A stretch of DNA of 63,757 nt from Oscillatoriales cyanobacterium (GCA_004292745.1 RDXH01000028.1:1-63757); one strand, 5' to 3'; shown: positions 26,343 to 35,667, counted from the first letter of the stretch. Made by a program: numbers and translations. Notes: generated by a model not told the origin, from the sequence alone.

Positions 26343-27804
26343 ATGCAAGAAGAGATCAGTATTCTAATCCAAGCTCAATATCCTCTGATCTACCTCGTGA
26401 CATCCGAGGAAGAGCGGTGTGAGCAAGCAATTTATGCTAAAGTACGGTGAACCTAGGACAAACGCCCAGCAAAACACGCTCTCGCCACAGGCAGCCCTGG
26501 AATGGGTGATCCGGCAGCGAGAACCCAACAGCAACCCTAGTATCTATATATTCAAGGATCTTCATCCTTTTAAAGATGATGCGGCTGTAACTAGGTTGTT
26601 GCGTGATGCGATCGCCAACTTCAAAGGAACACAAAAGACAATTATACTGATGTCTCCTTTGCAGCAAATTCCGATCGAGCTAGAAAAGGAAGTGGTAGTG
26701 TTAGACTTCCCGCTCCCAGACATGAAGGAACTAAACCAAGTATTGTCTAGCCAGTTGGAGCAAACGAAGTCGCGACGGATTACCACAGAAGGGCGAGAAA
26801 AACTCTTGAAAGCAGCCTTGGGATTAACCAAGGATGAAGCCGAAAAAGTTTATCGCAAAGCCCAAGTTTGCAAGGGACGCTTGACGGAAGATGAAGTTGA
26901 CATAGTTCTGTCCGAGAAAAAGCAACTAATTCGTCGCAACGGCATTCTAGAGTTTATTGAAGAAGACGAAACCATTGAGGCTGTAGGCGGTTCAGAAGCA
27001 CTCAAGAATTGGCTGAGACAGCGTTCCAACGCTTTCACAGAGAGGGCGAGAGAATACGGCTTGCCCCAACCCAAAGGGATGCTGATTATGGGTGTCCCCG
27101 GATGCGGGAAATCCTTAATTGCCAAGACTACATCCCGTTTGTGGGGACTGCCCCTGCTGCGGCTAGATATGGGTAGAGTGTACGACGGCTCAATGGTAGG
27201 TCGATCGGAAGCCAACCTTCGCAACGCTCTTAAAACGGCAGAATTAATATCTCCAGCCATTCTCTTCATTGACGAACTGGAAAAAGGGTTTGCAGGCGGC
27301 CCTGGTTCTGCCGACTCAGACGGAGGTACATCCAGCCGGGTTTTTGGTTCCTTTCTCACTTGGATGCAAGAAAAGACTTCCCCAGTGTTCGTAATGGCAA
27401 CAGCCAACGGAGTCAACCGATTGCCAGGGGAGTTATTAAGGAAAGGCCGATTTGACGAACTCTTCTTTGTTGACCTGCCGACCAAAGAAGAACGCCAAGA
27501 TATATTCAAAATTCACCTGTCAAAGCGCCGTCTGGACATCTCTCGCTTCGATTTAGAGCAACTGTCCAACGTTTCCGAGGGCTTTTCAGGTGCAGAGATT
27601 GAGCAAGGGCTAGTAGCAGCAATGTATGAAGCCTTCGCTCAAGACAGAGAGTTTACGCAGCTAGATATCATCGCGGCCATTAAATCTACAATGCCACTGT
27701 CTAAAACCATGACCGAACAGGTCAGCGCCCTCCGAGATTGGGCGAGACAGCGCGCACGGCCCGCTGCGTCTTCCGTCGCTGAATACCAGCGCATGGAATT
27801 CTAA
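26343..27804 (+). pseudogene. Ycf46-like AAA ATPase with damaged 5' end
   Basis: The intact 461-codon frame begins with GTG at 26419 and carries Walker A GVPGCGKS (225-232), Walker B ILFIDELEK, the R-finger region LRKGRFDELFFVDLPTKEER and a C-terminal AAA lid, the usual body of cyanobacterial Ycf46-type proteins. Just upstream, ATG 26343 opens another frame encoding MQEEISILIQAQYPLIYLVT, the expected N-terminus of the family, but it stops at 26448-26450. About 20-30 residues seem to be missing between the two frames. A chance GAGGA lies 8 nt before GTG, so the shorter protein could still be made. Either a truncated functional ATPase or an early pseudogene. Confidence 0.7.
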
Positions 27805-27934
27805 AAGCTTTCTCCTGGTCCAAACAGGAGCAAAGGCTAGCCACAGCTAGCAGTTCGATTCAAGAGCCGCCCAGCGGCACCGTTAAGTCCAGACCGTTGT
27901 TGTTTCTCTCTCAGTTCTATTAGGAGGAAATCCA

Positions 27935-28288
27935 ATGTCTCACTTTAGCACTCTGCGTACCAAAATCACCGATGCCGAAATCCTGAAAGCTTCCCTACGC
28001 GACTTGGGTATCACAGTCAAGTCAGAAGCTGATGTTCGCGGCTACAACGGCCAACGTGTTCGCTCCGACATCGTAGCAACTCTCGAAGGCGAATATGACT
28101 TGGGTTGGTCTCGCAATGGCGACGGTTCCTTCGATTTGATTGCAGACTTGTGGGGCGTTGCCAAAAAGCACAATCAAACCGAGTTGATCAACTCGATCAA
28201 CCAGAAGTACGCAGTTAACAAAACCTTGGCAGCAGTCAAGCAACGTGGTTTACAAAATGCCAACGTTAAGCTGGTAGTTCAAAACTAA
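27935..28288 (+). CDS. ycf35: DUF1257 protein (Ycf35 homolog)
   Basis: 117 residues. MSHFSTLRTKITDAEILKAS, then DLGWSRNGDGSFDLIADLWG and a helical end match the DUF1257/Ycf35 family found in cyanobacteria and red-algal plastids. The family has no established function. It has the best Shine-Dalgarno in the window, TAGGAGGAAAT six bases before ATG, and a clean terminator 24 nt after the stop, so it is probably well expressed. It lies 130 bp after the AAA ATPase; the pairing of Ycf46-like and Ycf35 genes here suggests a shared role. Confidence 0.88.
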   Translation: MSHFSTLRTKITDAEILKASLRDLGITVKSEADVRGYNGQRVRSDIVATLEGEYDLGWSRNGDGSFDLIADLWGVAKKHNQTELINSINQKYAVNKTLAAVKQRGLQNANVKLVVQN

Positions 28289-28312
28289 TTGATCTGCGCG
28301 TTTCTAAGCTGG

Positions 28313-28344
28313 CGGGTTAACCTCATAGGGTTAACCCGTTTTTT
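28313..28344 (+). terminator. Intrinsic terminator of the DUF1257 gene
   Basis: CGGGTTAACC (28313-28322), loop TCATA, then GGTTAACCCG within 28328-28338, followed by six T. A strong stem with a U tract, placed 24 nt after the stop codon. Confidence 0.9.
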
Positions 28345-28362
28345 CGTAACAAAAATAGAATT

Positions 28363-28505
28363 TATAGCAACCGCCAAGGTGGTTAAGGTATAACTTTGGG
28401 GTAAGGGCTCTCGCATTCGGGCAGATAATTTATGGGTTTTACTCAAGAATTTTGGGCCCGAATGGGAGAGCCCCTACTGCCTTAATCGCCTTGGCGGTTG
28501 CTATA
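28363..28505. mobile_element. 143-bp palindromic MITE-like element
   Basis: The ends TATAGCAACCGCCAAGG and CCTTGGCGGTTGCTATA are perfect complements. A second block, GGGCTCTCGCATTCGGGC near 28407, pairs with GCCCGAATGGGAGAGCCC near 28457 with one mismatch. Almost the whole element folds into one hairpin of about 55-bp arms. It has no coding capacity and ends in TA on both sides, the pattern of non-autonomous elements moved by IS630/Tc1-like transposases. It lies exactly between two convergent genes. Confidence 0.75.
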
Positions 28506-28507
28506 AG

Positions 28508-30883
28508 TTAAAACCAGCGCTTTTTCAGTTTTTTTAAGTGAGATTGCCTCAAATTCTCCACCAACTGCCGCAACTGGTTCAAATTACCCATTTCCCCTCC
28601 GTACTTCCAGCGCACATAAGCCTGAGAAACCTCCTCAATCACATCTGCTTCATCAGTTCCCTGATTTTGGCGCATCGCCTCAGCATACTCCAAAGGCGTT
28701 TGAGCGCGAGTTTTGGCAAATCCGCGACTAGCCAAATCCTTCAACATTTCCTGATAAACCCCCTCCACAGGCGGTAACTTACCCAGCCAACGACGGTAAC
28801 GCCACTTACGCCACAGTTGCCAAATTAACCAGCCTAGGAAGCCAAAGGCGATCGCAGCAATTAAGCCAGTAAACAGCCCCACCCAGCCCTTCGTCAACTG
28901 CGCCAAAAACCAGCCGACAATTAAACTAATCCAGCCAATAACAAAACCTATGACTGAATCTAACCCACTTCTTAGAGGTGTTGGTAGCCAACCCGCTACC
29001 CACTTCCAAAATGATTCCAGGGCGCTAAAAGTCTGGTTATCTTCCACCGAAGCCGGAATCAGAGGATAACCGGGAATCGGATTAAAAGCAAACCAGCCGT
29101 AATTGGGAAAATATACCTCCGTCATCAAGAAAGCATCGGTATTTTTGACAATATATAAACCCGTAAACGGGTTGAATTCCCCTGTGTCAAATCCGCCCAC
29201 CATCCGCGCCGGAATTCCGATCGACCTCAGCATGATTGTCAGCACTGTCGAAAAGTGGTCTGGATATCCACCTGTTACCTTTTTGCCGCCCTGGGTATTT
29301 TGATAACCAAACAGAAAACTCTCGACTAAATCTTCATTTTCTTCTAAATAAGGCAAGGCTTTTTCAATTTTATAATTCGGATTTTGCTTTAAATATTGAG
29401 CTAAATATAAAGCTTTTTCGTAGGGAGAGTCGATCGATCTATCTGATTTAGCTACTCTAGTTCTAGCCAGCAATATTTCCTCGGTTTTTGCCCGCACCTT
29501 GGCCGCAATTTTCGGAGGCACATCTAAATAGAACTTGCGAATATTTTTCGGGTAATCAGTACCAGTTTTATCCAACAAATTCCGATCGCGATAAGGCACA
29601 TTAGAAATCACCGTATAAGTCAAACCCTCAGCCAACTCCACAGGCGATCGCAATCCGCCCTCCGCATCTATCGCCACATCCGTAGTCGGAAAATAAAGCT
29701 CCTTAGCCTTGTTTAAAGCCGGAATCAAATTCGGCAATTGAGCAACAATAGTATAACTTTGAATTACTTCTTGAGTCCGGGGTGCATTCGGAAACGGATT
29801 CAGATAAAATTGATAGGACCACCTTGGTCTGTTAATCTTTTGAGCTTGTTCGTTGCGAGAAATTTCCCAGCCCTGACCGGTGTATTTGTCAAAGCCTAAT
29901 ACCCGCCAAAAACCCGCCGCCTGCGATCGCACCCGCATCACCACTTGAGGTGTCATTTCCCCCCGCAAATTTTGATTTATGCGCTGATTGAAACCGTAAT
30001 AAAAAGTAGAGTCAACCTCTCCTGGGCCTTTGTCTGGGTTTCTCCCCCTTCCTGTGCCACTTCCTTTTTGATTCCCCCCTCTGACATAGCCTGGATTCAG
30101 AATACTGCGGGAGTCAAACTCCCCCTTATATTCAATCGGAGCACTCACCGGAAAAGTCCGTAATTGATAACCAGGGAGGCGTGGTAAAAATGCAAATATA
30201 GTTAGCCCCAATCCCACAGTTATTAGCAACAATAAACCAAAATATTTTGGAGATAAGGTGGCTGCAAATAATGACCAGTTTTTGTTTTTTTGTTCTGGAT
30301 TTTCTACATTTTGCTTAGTCTTGTCTAGCTGAGAGAGTCCCAAACGCGATCGATAATCCAAAACTAAAGTCGGGAGCGCTAAAGCTAAAAACAGTAACAG
30401 CAGTGGTCCAAAAGTCAAGGTTTGGCTGAGAGTCCCTGCTACTCCTAACAAAATCAGCCCGATTACCATCGAGTAGCCTAAATCTTTGCGGCGCGGCAAA
30501 TCGAAGCTGTGCAGCACTTGAACTTGAATTAATAGTTGGGCCAAAACTAACCTTGTATCGTTCAATTCTCCTACCAAACGGCTGAAGAAGGCGAACAGGG
30601 CCACCAGCATACCAATGGCGATGCAGAATTTAGCTGCTACATTGCGATCGCGCCGGCGATACCAACTCCAAGTTGCCCCCACAATACTAACAGGCACTGC
30701 CCAAAGATTGAGATTCTCTTCCGAAGCAACATCCGTAGCCACAATTCCCACTATTACCAACAACTGAACTAGGATTCGCAGCAGTAAAGAATCCTCAGTC
30801 ACCGGCGGAGGCATTGCCTCAATCTGCTCCCACAGCTTACCAAAAAAAGGTATCTTTCGCAGGTTATCAGTTGTCATTTGCAC
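28508..30883 (-). CDS. TgpA-type transglutaminase-like membrane protein, catalytic triad replaced
   Basis: 791 residues. N-terminal DUF3488-like region with about six membrane segments (to about 210), periplasmic or lumenal domain, transglutaminase-like core (about 490-605), two further membrane helices (about 640-705) and a DUF4129-like C-terminal tail with conserved Arg/Trp (LAQLTKGW, RWKYGGEMGNLNQLRQL). In active relatives the core has GYCEHF, DAHAW and a final DP. Here the three positions are Pro541 (GGYPDHF), Phe585 (TDAFLMTEVY) and Asn601 (FNPIPG). The fold and flanking LRSIGIPARMVGGF are well kept. It is probably a non-catalytic binding or structural protein. Confidence 0.85.
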   Translation of the reverse strand: MQMTTDNLRKIPFFGKLWEQIEAMPPPVTEDSLLLRILVQLLVIVGIVATDVASEENLNLWAVPVSIVGATWSWYRRRDRNVAAKFCIAIGMLVALFAFFSRLVGELNDTRLVLAQLLIQVQVLHSFDLPRRKDLGYSMVIGLILLGVAGTLSQTLTFGPLLLLFLALALPTLVLDYRSRLGLSQLDKTKQNVENPEQKNKNWSLFAATLSPKYFGLLLLITVGLGLTIFAFLPRLPGYQLRTFPVSAPIEYKGEFDSRSILNPGYVRGGNQKGSGTGRGRNPDKGPGEVDSTFYYGFNQRINQNLRGEMTPQVVMRVRSQAAGFWRVLGFDKYTGQGWEISRNEQAQKINRPRWSYQFYLNPFPNAPRTQEVIQSYTIVAQLPNLIPALNKAKELYFPTTDVAIDAEGGLRSPVELAEGLTYTVISNVPYRDRNLLDKTGTDYPKNIRKFYLDVPPKIAAKVRAKTEEILLARTRVAKSDRSIDSPYEKALYLAQYLKQNPNYKIEKALPYLEENEDLVESFLFGYQNTQGGKKVTGGYPDHFSTVLTIMLRSIGIPARMVGGFDTGEFNPFTGLYIVKNTDAFLMTEVYFPNYGWFAFNPIPGYPLIPASVEDNQTFSALESFWKWVAGWLPTPLRSGLDSVIGFVIGWISLIVGWFLAQLTKGWVGLFTGLIAAIAFGFLGWLIWQLWRKWRYRRWLGKLPPVEGVYQEMLKDLASRGFAKTRAQTPLEYAEAMRQNQGTDEADVIEEVSQAYVRWKYGGEMGNLNQLRQLVENLRQSHLKKLKKRWF

Positions 30884-31018
30884 CCCTTCGATTTTCCCTG
30901 GTTTATTTGTGATTGTTTATACCGATTGATTTGGGGGCTGATTACCAAATTGCGATCGGTAAAAATCCTATTCAAAAACGCAGTTATTTATTTAAACTTT
31001 GCCTTTTTAGTTGCAATT

Positions 31019-32083
31019 TTAGACTGACAAAGTAGGACGAATTGCAAACATCAAAGGTCTGGCATCGAAGTTTTGGAACCGAACTTCTAGTACATAGGTT
31101 TTGTCAGGTTGCGGGTCAAACAACTCCACACTTAAATTACCTGAATTTGGTCGCTGCGCACTTGCTTGTGCATTTTCTCCTTTAAGTTCCAAACTTCCTC
31201 CTCCGGGAAATTGACACTCAACTCTCAAAGATGTCATCGAATGTTCTGTGTCAATCCTTGACTGGTATTGGGCTTCTAGAGTGAGGGAACCCAATGCAGT
31301 CAGCCATTCTCGTGATACTGGCGACTGATTTGCCGGACAATTCAAAGTTAGAGAATCCAGAATTTCCCGCGCGGCCATCAGCGACAGTAGCATTTGTTGG
31401 TCGGCTGTTGCGGCTTCGTAATTAGGAAAATCCTCTATATCTAAAACTTCAACTCCGCGGACAGCACCTCTGAGCACTAAGCCAGCTAATTCGTTGAGTT
31501 CCTGAGATTGGTCTGGAAACAAACTATCTACAGCCTGAACTAATTTCGATCCTTCTCGCAGCGACGACATTACCAGATTCTGACAGGGTTCTAGGAGTTG
31601 AGCAAATACCCCTTGGGCGATCGGAATTGGCAGGCGTCCCCATCTGATATTTTGGAGTTGGGGTGTCCAGAGGTGCAGGGGGGGAACCCATTGGGGGGCT
31701 ACATCGTCTGGATAGTCGTGGTCGTAGCTTTGAATTTCTGTTTCCCAAGGAAACAGCGGCGGGTTGGATTCAATCGAGGCTCTTAGCCTCTGTTTTAACA
31801 AAGTCTGAAAACGATCTTGCACGGTTGGTATTTCTCCCATTGTCAGCGGTTGTGCGGTTTCATTGCTTTGGGTCCCTACTTGATACTCAAGTGGGTCTGG
31901 TTCGTCCCATTCCCAGTATTCCCTTTCGGAAGGCTCTCCTGTGTCGTCCCACTCTTGGGAGGGAAACGGCCCAGTTAATTTTTCCTCATCTTCACTCAAG
32001 GCATTCGCAGGCGCTTGCAATATCCAGTCTAAAAAATGGCGCTCGAAAGCCTCTGCATCCCTGTTCGTTTCGTTATTCATCAC
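31019..32083 (-). CDS. patU: PatU-like heterocyst/pattern protein
   Basis: 354 residues. Acidic N-terminus with FERHFLDWILQAPANAL, then a Pro/Trp-rich linker (SEREYWEWDEPDPLEYQ), a helical middle with RWGRLPIPIAQGVFAQLLEP and AGLVLRGAVRGVEVL, and a beta-rich C-terminus. This fits PatU, the partner of HetZ in filamentous cyanobacteria. In Anabaena PCC 7120 the gene is split into patU5 and patU3; here it is one piece. Its ATG overlaps the end of hetZ by 11 nt, so the two are translationally coupled. Function outside heterocyst formers is unknown. Confidence 0.75.
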   Translation of the reverse strand: MMNNETNRDAEAFERHFLDWILQAPANALSEDEEKLTGPFPSQEWDDTGEPSEREYWEWDEPDPLEYQVGTQSNETAQPLTMGEIPTVQDRFQTLLKQRLRASIESNPPLFPWETEIQSYDHDYPDDVAPQWVPPLHLWTPQLQNIRWGRLPIPIAQGVFAQLLEPCQNLVMSSLREGSKLVQAVDSLFPDQSQELNELAGLVLRGAVRGVEVLDIEDFPNYEAATADQQMLLSLMAAREILDSLTLNCPANQSPVSREWLTALGSLTLEAQYQSRIDTEHSMTSLRVECQFPGGGSLELKGENAQASAQRPNSGNLSVELFDPQPDKTYVLEVRFQNFDARPLMFAIRPTLSV

Positions 32084-33254
32084 TAGATGCCCCTTCTCCG
32101 GAATCTGAACGATTACGCAATTCCCAGGCCAGTTCCAGCAACTTAAACCACCTTTTCTGTACCTGGGCTACCGTGCTGCCGAGGGTTTGTGCGATCGCTG
32201 AATCTGACAGACCCTGTTGCTTCAACTTTAGCAAACGCTGTCCCTCTGGGCCAATTTGCTCAGAAAAAGCTTGCCACTGAGCCGGCAGCAAGCCCAAGTT
32301 TCGATCTAAGTCTGCTTCTAGCCACTGGTGAACCAGTTCCCAGCGGTGAGACATCGCAAACCGAAGCAAATGGTATTTGAAGCGCTGCTGCAAATAGTCT
32401 CTTTGGCGGGGAGTGATGCCCAGAATTGCCTCTATTTCCTGGGTTGGCAAATCTTGCAACCTCAGCACAAAATAATCTGCACATTCTTGTTGGTTGCGCT
32501 CTTTCAAGTAAGCGACTAATTCGTCTATCACGTTCTGTCGCAGAGACTCTGACTCCTCGCCGTAAGGGCGAATTCCCGTGGCACCTTGTCCGGCCATCGC
32601 CTCTCGTACTGAGTGTACTGAAGAGTCGTTCCAGGTTTGGTCAGAATCTGTAGCCCCTCCGTCTGCGGCTTGTTCCATATCTACGGAGGTTTCTTTGGGC
32701 TGCTGCTGGGAAAAGGTTTGGGCCCGCAAAATAATTAGTTGCTGGCTGCGGTTCCGAGGCAAAGGAATACGCCGTTTACCAAAGCGCTCTACAAATGCCA
32801 TGTACTCTGCTAATTCTAAGCGAGTGCGGGGGCTGTAGGTGGGTGGCAGTTGCGTTTCGCGCCGGAATGCTTTTAAAGCTTCGAGATAAAATCCTTGCAA
32901 GAAATCTTTGATCAGCTCAATCCGCGCCTGGTAGCTAGACTGCACCTGGGGTGGAGTGATGTAGCGATAGACGATCGCGCTGAGGGTACTGTGTAATTCT
33001 ACTCGTCCTGGCCCGGAGCCTAAATTGTAATAATGGAGGCATTGTTGCAAGCGGTGCTGGGCGAGACCTAGGGCAGAACCTTCTACGTCTCCAGAGGCTT
33101 GAATCCGCTGGCTTTCTGTGCATATTCTGTTGACTTCTGCTGCGAGTCGTCCTGCTACATCCCGGCAATTCTGCTCAGACGCGCGAGTGGACTTTGTAAG
33201 TTCGTCTAACAGCAGTTGAAAGATGGTTTCCACGCTCTGGCAGATTTCCCGCAT
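32073..33254 (-). CDS. hetZ: HetZ-like transcriptional regulator
   Basis: 393 residues. The N-terminus (VETIFQLLLDELTKSTRASE, RLAAEVNRICTESQRIQAS), the middle QHRLQQCLHYYNLGSGPGRV and FLQGFYLEALKAFRRETQLP, and LPRNRSQQLIILRAQTFSQQ are the hallmark blocks of HetZ, an early heterocyst-differentiation DNA-binding protein. Two helix-turn-helix-like segments lie near the C-terminus: LPTQEIEAILGITPRQRDYL and QGLSDSAIAQTLGSTVAQVQ. Length matches the about 400-residue Anabaena protein. It overlaps patU by 11 nt. Its presence does not prove heterocysts, since filamentous non-heterocystous species also carry it. Confidence 0.85.
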   Translation of the reverse strand: MREICQSVETIFQLLLDELTKSTRASEQNCRDVAGRLAAEVNRICTESQRIQASGDVEGSALGLAQHRLQQCLHYYNLGSGPGRVELHSTLSAIVYRYITPPQVQSSYQARIELIKDFLQGFYLEALKAFRRETQLPPTYSPRTRLELAEYMAFVERFGKRRIPLPRNRSQQLIILRAQTFSQQQPKETSVDMEQAADGGATDSDQTWNDSSVHSVREAMAGQGATGIRPYGEESESLRQNVIDELVAYLKERNQQECADYFVLRLQDLPTQEIEAILGITPRQRDYLQQRFKYHLLRFAMSHRWELVHQWLEADLDRNLGLLPAQWQAFSEQIGPEGQRLLKLKQQGLSDSAIAQTLGSTVAQVQKRWFKLLELAWELRNRSDSGEGASSDE

Positions 33255-33425
33255 GATTGTTTACAACTAACCTTGAAATTAGCACACTCATGTGACTTTA
33301 GATAGAACACTTTAGATTTGTGAGATGCTTGCAGGTTGTCCCAGCTATCCCATAGTTTTACAATACTTGGACGCGCACCTGCTAACCTGAAATTCTGAAT
33401 ATCCAATCTCAAATTATAGCGACCG

Positions 33426-33911
33426 ATGGATTTAGATCTACAGATTCGAACACTGATCGACAAAGCTCCCCCTGACGGTTCGACACCACAAATTCTAGAG
33501 GCGATTTCCCCGGCGCTACGATTACTTGCCCAACAGCTCGAGCATCTGGAATACTTTATTTTGCAAAACTTCGATCGAAGTTGGGGGATGACGGTTTTGA
33601 GCAATCTCAAGCAACCGGGACGAGAGAAGAGGGTGATTTACGCTTGGAGTAGTTTGAAAGATGCTTCCCAGGCGGAGGCTGCTGCGGGCGATCGTGTCTT
33701 GCCTGTATCGATACCTGTTACTCACATTTTATTTCAGATGCTAGCTCTCGAAGGTCTCGACAGTATTGTTTTTTTTGAAACTCCGGGCAACCTCGAAGTC
33801 GGCACCCAAGTCAGTCGCGAGCAAGTGCAGAACTTAATTAATGTTTACTTGCAACAGTATCGATCGACTCTACAGTCAAATTACAGCAATCTCCCGCCGG
33901 ATATTGCATAG
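33426..33911 (+). CDS. Conserved hypothetical cyanobacterial protein
   Basis: 161 residues that I cannot assign to a named family. An N-terminal helix [20 protein letters not shown] is followed by [20 protein letters not shown], a basic segment ([20 protein letters not shown]) and an end with [20 protein letters not shown]. It has no membrane helix or signal. It looks real: codon use resembles its neighbours, the frame is uninterrupted, and it sits divergent from hetZ by 170 bp. The stop is directly followed by tandem repeats. Confidence 0.6.
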   Translation: MDLDLQIRTLIDKAPPDGSTPQILEAISPALRLLAQQLEHLEYFILQNFDRSWGMTVLSNLKQPGREKRVIYAWSSLKDASQAEAAAGDRVLPVSIPVTHILFQMLALEGLDSIVFFETPGNLEVGTQVSREQVQNLINVYLQQYRSTLQSNYSNLPPDIA

Positions 33912-34092
33912 TTGGGAATTGGGAATTGGGAATCGGGAATTGGGCATTGGGAATCGGGAATTGGGAATTGGGCATTGGGCATTGGGCATTGGGGCATTGC
34001 TCTCCCACTCTCCCACTCTCCCACTCTCCCACTCTCCCCCTCTTCCTTCTTCCTTCTTCCTTCTTCCTTCTTCCTTACTTCCTTACTTCCTT
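33911..34092. repeat. Three consecutive short tandem arrays
   Basis: From left to right: units of TTGGGAA/TTGGGCA (33912-33998), units of CTCCCACT (34003-34038) and units of TTCCTTC ending in TTCCTTAC variants (34041-34092). They fill the whole gap between two convergent genes. Unit lengths are 7-8 bp with few interruptions. Such heptamers are typical of cyanobacterial STRR sequences, but three different arrays in succession are unusual. Confidence 0.85.
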
Positions 34093-35064
34093 CTAATAAA
34101 GTCGGCTCAAAACGTATTCCGCCAAATCAATCAAAGCTTGGCGAGACTCTGAATGGGGCATTGATGCCAAGTATTCGACCGCTTTCTGTGCGTGATTTGT
34201 GGCTAATTCTCGCGATCTTGCTATACCTTGAGAATCTGCCACCAGTGCTAGGGCCTGCTCTAAATCTCCTTCTTGGGCAAACTCTCGTTCTATGAGAACT
34301 TCCAAGTAAGGCTTTTCTTCCAGGGCAAATAGTGCTGGTGCTGTCAGATTACCGCTGATCAAATCGGAACCTGCGGGTTTCCCCAAAGTTTCTGTTGAAG
34401 CGGTGAAATCTAATATATCATCTACTATTTGGAATGCCAAACCAATGTTGCGACCGTAGTTGTACAAATCGTCTGCTACTTCCGCTGAAACCTCGCTCAA
34501 ACAGCCCGCTGCTTTGGAGCTGTTGGCAATTAAAGAGGCTGTTTTGTAATAACTTTTTTCTAGGTACGCTTCGATCGACAAACTGGTATCAAACCCATTT
34601 AGTCCCTGTTGAATTTCTCCCTCTGCTAAATCCATAATCACTTCTGAAAGCAGTTTGACTACTGTCAGGTTGTCGAGATTTGCCAAATGCCAGGAGGATT
34701 GAGCAAACAGAAAATCTCCCGCCAATACTGCCACTCGATTGTTAAACCGACTGTGAACCGTCGGCACTCCCCGCCTCAGATCCGACTCGTCCACCACGTC
34801 GTCGTGGACTAGACTTGCCGTGTGGATCATTTCGGTGATTTCGGCGAGGCGACGGTGTTTTTCCGTGATTTCCCGATCGGGCATCGTCGCCTTGGCGACC
34901 AACAAGACTATTGCGGGTCTCACCCGTTTTCCCTTTGTGCCGAATAAGTATTCCGCAGCCGCGTACAAAATGGGATGACGGGCACCCACTAACTGTTTCA
35001 AGTTTTCTGTCAACAGTCGCAGGTCTTCTTCAACCGAGGAAAATAGGAGAGTGCTAGAGATCAT
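34093..35064 (-). CDS. sds: Polyprenyl (solanesyl) diphosphate synthase
   Basis: 323 residues. The first Asp-rich motif is [15 protein letters not shown] and the second [24 protein letters not shown] and a C-terminal Arg-rich end are also typical. These bind Mg and the diphosphates of isopentenyl and allylic substrates. Cyanobacterial members of this type make the C45 chain for plastoquinone; the chain length here is assumed. The stop lies directly beside a tandem repeat. Upstream is a small-protein region on the opposite strand, about 600 bp away. Confidence 0.9.
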   Translation of the reverse strand: MISSTLLFSSVEEDLRLLTENLKQLVGARHPILYAAAEYLFGTKGKRVRPAIVLLVAKATMPDREITEKHRRLAEITEMIHTASLVHDDVVDESDLRRGVPTVHSRFNNRVAVLAGDFLFAQSSWHLANLDNLTVVKLLSEVIMDLAEGEIQQGLNGFDTSLSIEAYLEKSYYKTASLIANSSKAAGCLSEVSAEVADDLYNYGRNIGLAFQIVDDILDFTASTETLGKPAGSDLISGNLTAPALFALEEKPYLEVLIEREFAQEGDLEQALALVADSQGIARSRELATNHAQKAVEYLASMPHSESRQALIDLAEYVLSRLY

Positions 35065-35667
35065 GGATACGCCGACTCAAGCCGTAAAGTAACAAAATAA
35101 ATCTCTGCGATCGATAGCGATCGATCGTCTGTCATCAGCCACAAGTTATGGGGCTGAGGGCGAGCAGCAGCAGGCTACCAGAGACGTGACCCTATTGTAT
35201 CGAATTGTTAAGGACTTTGGGAAAAAATCTTTAAATGCCATAAAACCTGTGCTATACTAAATATTAAGGATTTAAACAATTCCATACATTAAGCCCAGCT
35301 AAATCAGCAGGCAGCTTTAGAGTATCTGCAAGAGGTTGTTAGAGCCAGCCTTGTTAACCCGATCGCGACCAAAAACTCTGGGAAATATTTTATGCTCATG
35401 GGAGCAAAAAAACACACGAGTTAATGGTAGTGCATTGTATGTGTGCGGTAGCTCAAGGCAGCTAAAGTGGAATGCTTTAGGCTGTTAAAGCATCAATAAA
35501 GCAGTAAATGATAGTGGATAGGGAAAGGTTTATTTTTCCCTAGCGCTTTATATGAAAAAGCAGCCTTTAGAGTCAAGGCGTTGTTTTGTGTGCTGGCTTA
35601 ATGTAGTAGGTTTTGAACCCGTCCTCCCCCTGTTTGACCTTCTCCTCCTCGACTGGTGGCTCTAATT
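35065..35667. promoter_or_regulatory. Long leader region before a 52-aa membrane protein
   Basis: 603 bases. A plausible sigma-70 promoter: TTTAAA at 35230-35235, 17-nt spacer, TATACT at 35253-35258. Downstream, TGCTTTA (35473-35479) and TAAAGCA (35486-35492) form a small stem. Near 35518, TAGGGAAA and TTTCCCTA can pair. No ORF is supported. A structured 5' leader of about 400 nt, or a separate small RNA, would fit. Confidence 0.4.

Noticed and set aside
27837-27880. TTCGATTC resembling a tRNA T-loop
   Set aside because: The flanking bases do not pair as a T-stem and no acceptor or anticodon arms surround it.
31663-32280. 205-codon plus-strand ORF antisense to patU and hetZ
   Set aside because: It lies opposite two well-supported coupled genes and its sequence is low-complexity Ser/Arg/Leu typical of antisense shadows.
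33911-34092. Possible CRISPR array
   Set aside because: The units are 7-8 bp tandem repeats without unique spacers, and no cas gene is present in the window.
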